Source: DATKYV01 sp035528275 (GTDB lineage Bacteria; Acidobacteriota; Terriglobia; UBA7540). From it: a stretch of DNA of 9,695 nt. The notes beneath the pieces were generated by a model, which was not told the DNA's origin, searched no databases, and saw only the letters and a list, made by a program, of their open reading frames with translations. The stretch covers positions 1-9,695 of the forward strand of contig DATKYV010000233.1 in assembly GCA_035528275.1 (NCBI GenBank). The letters run 5' to 3'. The position numbers were made by a program, and so were the translations under genes. Shown in pieces: positions 7,131 to 9,695 of this stretch. Position 1 is the first letter of the stretch, and each line of letters begins with the position of its first letter.

Positions 7131-7159
7131 ATTCTATCCTGGTGCCTTCAAATCGGCAA
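7131..7159 (-). promoter_or_regulatory. Likely lipA promoter, close enough for a nearly leaderless mRNA
   Basis: On the minus strand TTGCCG (7159-7154, four of six matches) and TAGAAT (7136-7131, five of six) are separated by exactly 17 nt. Transcription would then begin about 5-7 nt after the -10 box, around 7124-7126. That leaves a leader of only about 5-7 nt before the ATG at 7119, which agrees with the missing Shine-Dalgarno. This was judged by eye. Confidence 0.45.
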
Positions 7160-7166
7160 TTGCTGC

Positions 7167-7188
7167 GACCCTGTAGATCATCCCGGGT
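7167..7188. repeat. Copy 1 of a short partly palindromic repeat
   Basis: The sequence GACCCTGTAG, 6 nt, CCGGGT occurs in the lipA-permease gap. ACCC and GGGT can pair as a short stem. The overlapping 7183-7199 can form another hairpin (GGTG-CGA-CACC plus outer pairs). A second copy lies after the permease at 8794. With two copies it may be a dispersed intergenic repeat or a coincidence. Confidence 0.3.
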
Positions 7189-7372
7189 GCGACACCGGGC
7201 CAACCGCCGAAGGCCGTAATTGCCAGCGCCGAACAGAATCCAAATGCCACATGTACCAAAACCTCTCAAAAATGCCAGCCAATTCCTCGAATGTCATGCG
7301 ATACTGGCCGACCTTGCACGCGGTGATTCGAAGGCGTCAGACGTGGCGGCGGCCCGTCGATAAATAAAAACC

Positions 7373-8752
7373 ATGAGTGAAGGTACATCTCAGATCCAAC
7401 CCGGCTCACCAGCCCCCGTCCCGCACCTGCGCCGCGTGTTGACCCTGTGGGACCTGATTTTTTACGGCATTGTCGTCATTATGCCGATTGCAGCGGTGCC
7501 GCTCTTCGGAGTGGCGCAGAAGCTTTCGAACGGGCATACGGTCACCACGATCCTTATCGCCATGGTGGCGATGATGTTGACCGCCGTCAGCTACGGCCGC
7601 ATGGCGGCGCTCTACCCGGCGGCGGGCTCGGCCTACACCTACGTCGGCCGCGGGCTGAACCCCCACCTCGGTTTCCTTGCCGGCTGGGCGATGTTCCTGG
7701 ATTACCTGCTCATCCCTCTTCTCAACGCCATCTACGTCCCGCTGACGCTGAAGCGCCTGATTCCCGGCTTGCCTTACGTGGTGGGGGCGCTGATATTTGT
7801 CACGCTCATCACGCTGCTGAATCTCTGGGGCATCCGCTCGACGGCGCGCACAAATATCATCCTCCTCGTCATCATGTGCGCGGTGATCGGTGTGTTCATC
7901 GTTCTGGCCGTTCGATACCTCTATCTGGGACAAGGCTGGGGCGGACTCTTCTCCACCCAGCCGTTCTACGATCCCCGAACCTTTAGCTTTTCAGCCGTTG
8001 CCACGGCGACTTCCTTTGCCGCGCTCACCTACATCGGGTTCGACGGCGTCACCACGCTGGCCGAGGACGTCAAGAATCCCAAGCGCAACGTTCTGATGGC
8101 CACCGTCCTCGTGTGCCTGTTCACGGGGCTCTTCAGTGGCTTTCAAATCTACCTCGCCCAGCGCGTATGGCCCGACTGGCAAACCTTCCCCAATCTCGAG
8201 ACCGCGTTCATGGACGTCACGCGGCGCGTGGGAGGCCCTATCCTTTTCCAGGCGCTGGGGCTGACGCTGATTATCGCCGGCTTCGGCAGCGCGATGGCAG
8301 GTCAAGTGGGAGCGGCGCGGCTGCTTTTCGGTATGGGCCGCGACAACGTGTTGCCGCGCAAGTTCTTCGCCCACCTCAGCCCCAAACGCAACACGCCCAA
8401 CTACAACATCCTCCTCATCGGGGTCCTGGCGTTCCTGGGGGCGCTAGTGCTCAACTACGAACAGTGCGCCGAGGTGCTGAACTTCGGGGCGTTCTTATCC
8501 TTCATGGGCGTCAACGTGGCCACACTTTGGCAGTTCTATGTGGTGGGACAGCCGGGGCGCAAGCGACGATCGGTTGTGGACCTGGCCTTACCGGGAATCG
8601 GATTCCTGTTTTGCGGCTGGATTTGGTGGCACCTGCCGACTCCCGCCAAGCTGATCGGCGGAGCGTGGTTTCTGATCGGCATCGTCTACACCGCCATCAA
8701 GACGCGAGGCTTCCGCAAGCGACCGGCCATGATCGACTTCACCGAGGCGTAA
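7373..8752 (+). CDS. APC-family permease, PuuP-like (polyamine or amino acid import)
   Basis: A 459-residue inner-membrane transporter with about twelve hydrophobic segments and an N-terminal cytoplasmic tail. It matches the E. coli putrescine importer PuuP (461 residues), as remembered, along its whole length: SYG (73-75), PAAGSAYTY (82-90), NPHLGFLAGW (96-105), LDYLLIPLLN (109-118), GFDGVTTLAED (222-232), RLLFGMGRDNVLP (316-328) and TPNYN then NFGAF (341-345, 370-374). PuuP-type carriers import putrescine with a cation gradient; relatives move other amines and amino acids, so the substrate is not certain. The ATG at 7373 gives the family length, but no Shine-Dalgarno precedes it and the upstream bases are A-rich (GATAAATAAAAACC), so a leaderless or unusual start is possible. 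The gene is divergent from lipA, 253 nt away, and lies 125 nt before the dehydrogenase gene on the same strand. Confidence 0.88.
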   Translation: MSEGTSQIQPGSPAPVPHLRRVLTLWDLIFYGIVVIMPIAAVPLFGVAQKLSNGHTVTTILIAMVAMMLTAVSYGRMAALYPAAGSAYTYVGRGLNPHLGFLAGWAMFLDYLLIPLLNAIYVPLTLKRLIPGLPYVVGALIFVTLITLLNLWGIRSTARTNIILLVIMCAVIGVFIVLAVRYLYLGQGWGGLFSTQPFYDPRTFSFSAVATATSFAALTYIGFDGVTTLAEDVKNPKRNVLMATVLVCLFTGLFSGFQIYLAQRVWPDWQTFPNLETAFMDVTRRVGGPILFQALGLTLIIAGFGSAMAGQVGAARLLFGMGRDNVLPRKFFAHLSPKRNTPNYNILLIGVLAFLGALVLNYEQCAEVLNFGAFLSFMGVNVATLWQFYVVGQPGRKRRSVVDLALPGIGFLFCGWIWWHLPTPAKLIGGAWFLIGIVYTAIKTRGFRKRPAMIDFTEA

Positions 8753-8793
8753 TCCCGCCTCGCAGCCTCTCCCTGCCAAGAATCTCATGCCTC

Positions 8794-8815
8794 GACCCTG
8801 TAGGGACGCCGGGTC
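8794..8815. repeat. Copy 2 of the short partly palindromic repeat
   Basis: GACCCTGTAG, 5 nt, CCGGGT, in the same orientation as the copy at 7167. Here GACCC and GGGTC form a perfect 5-bp inverted repeat, and the internal CCCT-GT-AGGG can pair instead. It lies 41 nt after the permease stop and could act as a 3' hairpin, but no T-run follows. Confidence 0.35.
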
Positions 8816-8877
8816 AAGAGGATGGTTGCAGAAACGTCCCAGCCTGATAGACTCCAGGGCCAGAAAGAACACCGGCA

Positions 8878-9695
8878 ATGACTGGCCACGAACCATTACC
8901 CAATTACATCGGCGGTAAGCGGCGCCGCGCCTCGGCGACAGAATTTCTCGACTTCCTGAATCCCGCGACCGGCGAGGTGTTGGGCAAGGTCCCGGCCTCC
9001 ACCGCCGCCGATGTGGGGACCGCCGTTGAGGCCGCCGCCGCGGCCTTCCCCGCGTGGCGCCGCACCCCTCCGGAAGAGCGCGTTCAGTTCCTTTTCAAGA
9101 TGAAGCAGCTTCTCGAAGAGCACCTTGCCGAGATCGCCGAAATTCTCACCAAGGAAAACGGCAAGACGCTCGCTGAATCGTGCGGCGAAATCCGCCGTGC
9201 AATCGAGAATGTCGAAGTTGCCTGCGGCATTCCCATGCTGATGCAGGGGTACAACCTGGAAGACGTGGCGCAGGGGATCGACGAAATCATGATTCGCCAG
9301 CCGCTGGGCGTGGTGGCCGCCATTTCGCCGTTCAATTTTCCCGCCATGATCCCCTTCTGGTTTCTGCCTTACGCCATCGCCTGCGGGAACACCTTCGTCG
9401 CCAAGCCATCGGAGAAAGTTCCGCTCACTCTGCAATACATCTTTCAACTCTTCGAAGGGCTCGGACTGCCGCCCGGCGTGGTGAACCTTATCCACGGAGA
9501 GAAGGCCGCCGTCGAGGCGCTGATCGACCACCCCCTCGTTCGCGCCATCAGTTTCGTAGGTTCGAGCGCCGTCGCCCGCCAGGTCTACGCTCGCGCCGCC
9601 GCCCGCGGCAAGCGCGTGCAGTGCCAGGGAGGGGCCAAGAACCATGCGCTCGTCCTGCCCGACGCGGATTTCGACTCGGCAACAAAGATCATCAC
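8878..9695 (+). CDS. mmsA: CoA-acylating methylmalonate-semialdehyde dehydrogenase, 5' part (runs off right edge)
   Basis: The first 272 residues are present, a little over half of the usual ~490. It has aldehyde dehydrogenase features: NPATGEVLGKVP (28-39), SPFNFP with Asn153, KPSE (176-179) and SFVGSS (225-230). ACGIPMLMQGYNLEDVAQGI (115-134) and QGGAKNHALVLPDAD (250-264) are typical of the methylmalonate-semialdehyde group, which oxidises malonate- and methylmalonate-semialdehyde to acetyl- or propionyl-CoA in valine, beta-alanine or myo-inositol catabolism. Arg107 in GEIRRAIENVE matches the substrate-carboxylate arginine region of the Bacillus enzyme IolA. The catalytic cysteine lies beyond the window. 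The ATG at 8878 fits the family start, but no good Shine-Dalgarno is seen. With the PuuP-like permease 125 nt upstream it may belong to an amine or amino acid degradation unit. A related acylating dehydrogenase with another substrate cannot be excluded. Confidence 0.9.
   Translation, partial: MTGHEPLPNYIGGKRRRASATEFLDFLNPATGEVLGKVPASTAADVGTAVEAAAAAFPAWRRTPPEERVQFLFKMKQLLEEHLAEIAEILTKENGKTLAESCGEIRRAIENVEVACGIPMLMQGYNLEDVAQGIDEIMIRQPLGVVAAISPFNFPAMIPFWFLPYAIACGNTFVAKPSEKVPLTLQYIFQLFEGLGLPPGVVNLIHGEKAAVEALIDHPLVRAISFVGSSAVARQVYARAAARGKRVQCQGGAKNHALVLPDADFDSATKII

Noticed and set aside
7120..7269. Fifty-codon upstream extension of lipA
   Set aside because: The extra sequence does not resemble LipA N-termini, contains the likely lipA promoter, and would make the protein longer than is usual.
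8896..9645. Minus-strand open frame of 249 codons
   Set aside because: It is the shadow of the dehydrogenase gene, whose plus-strand frame shows complete aldehyde dehydrogenase motifs; a long antisense frame is expected in GC-rich DNA.

Overview
The window is about 9.7 kb of GC-rich bacterial chromosome with an ordinary housekeeping look. I see no phage, plasmid, insertion sequence, CRISPR array or RNA gene. The gene mix suggests a free-living heterotroph: secreted glycosidase-like protein, Rieske ferredoxin, TPR protein, lipoyl synthase, PuuP-like permease, methylmalonate-semialdehyde-type dehydrogenase. Protein style and composition are compatible with Acidobacteriota, but no 16S rRNA or other marker is present, so this is only an inference.

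Left part (1-1144). A minus-strand gene begins near position 103 and runs off the left edge; only its signal peptide is visible. After a gene-poor gap comes a minus-strand citrate synthase that keeps a good promoter, ribosome binding site and about 135 N-terminal family residues, then loses homology and stops. All catalytic residues are missing, so it is called a pseudogene or rearranged fragment.

Middle part (1145-6153), all on the plus strand: an unrecognised polytopic membrane protein with an internal two-fold repeat; a secreted DUF5696/GH101-like glycoside hydrolase with a strong ribosome binding site; a small Rieske [2Fe-2S] ferredoxin; and an exported TPR-type protein. Gaps are 68, 178 and 71 nt, so partial co-transcription is possible, but no shared pathway is obvious.

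Right part (6214-9695). Lipoyl synthase (lipA) lies on the minus strand, convergent with the TPR gene. Its best promoter sits so close to the start codon that the mRNA may be nearly leaderless. Divergent from lipA is a PuuP-like polyamine/amino acid permease, followed on the same strand by a dehydrogenase of the CoA-acylating methylmalonate-semialdehyde type that is cut by the right edge. These two may form an uptake and catabolism pair. A short partly palindromic sequence, GACCCTGTAG-N5/6-CCGGGT, occurs once on each side of the permease.

No clear new multi-gene system was found. The points most worth a second look are the truncated citrate synthase, the duplicated membrane protein, the stand-alone secreted glycosidase and the possible leaderless lipA.
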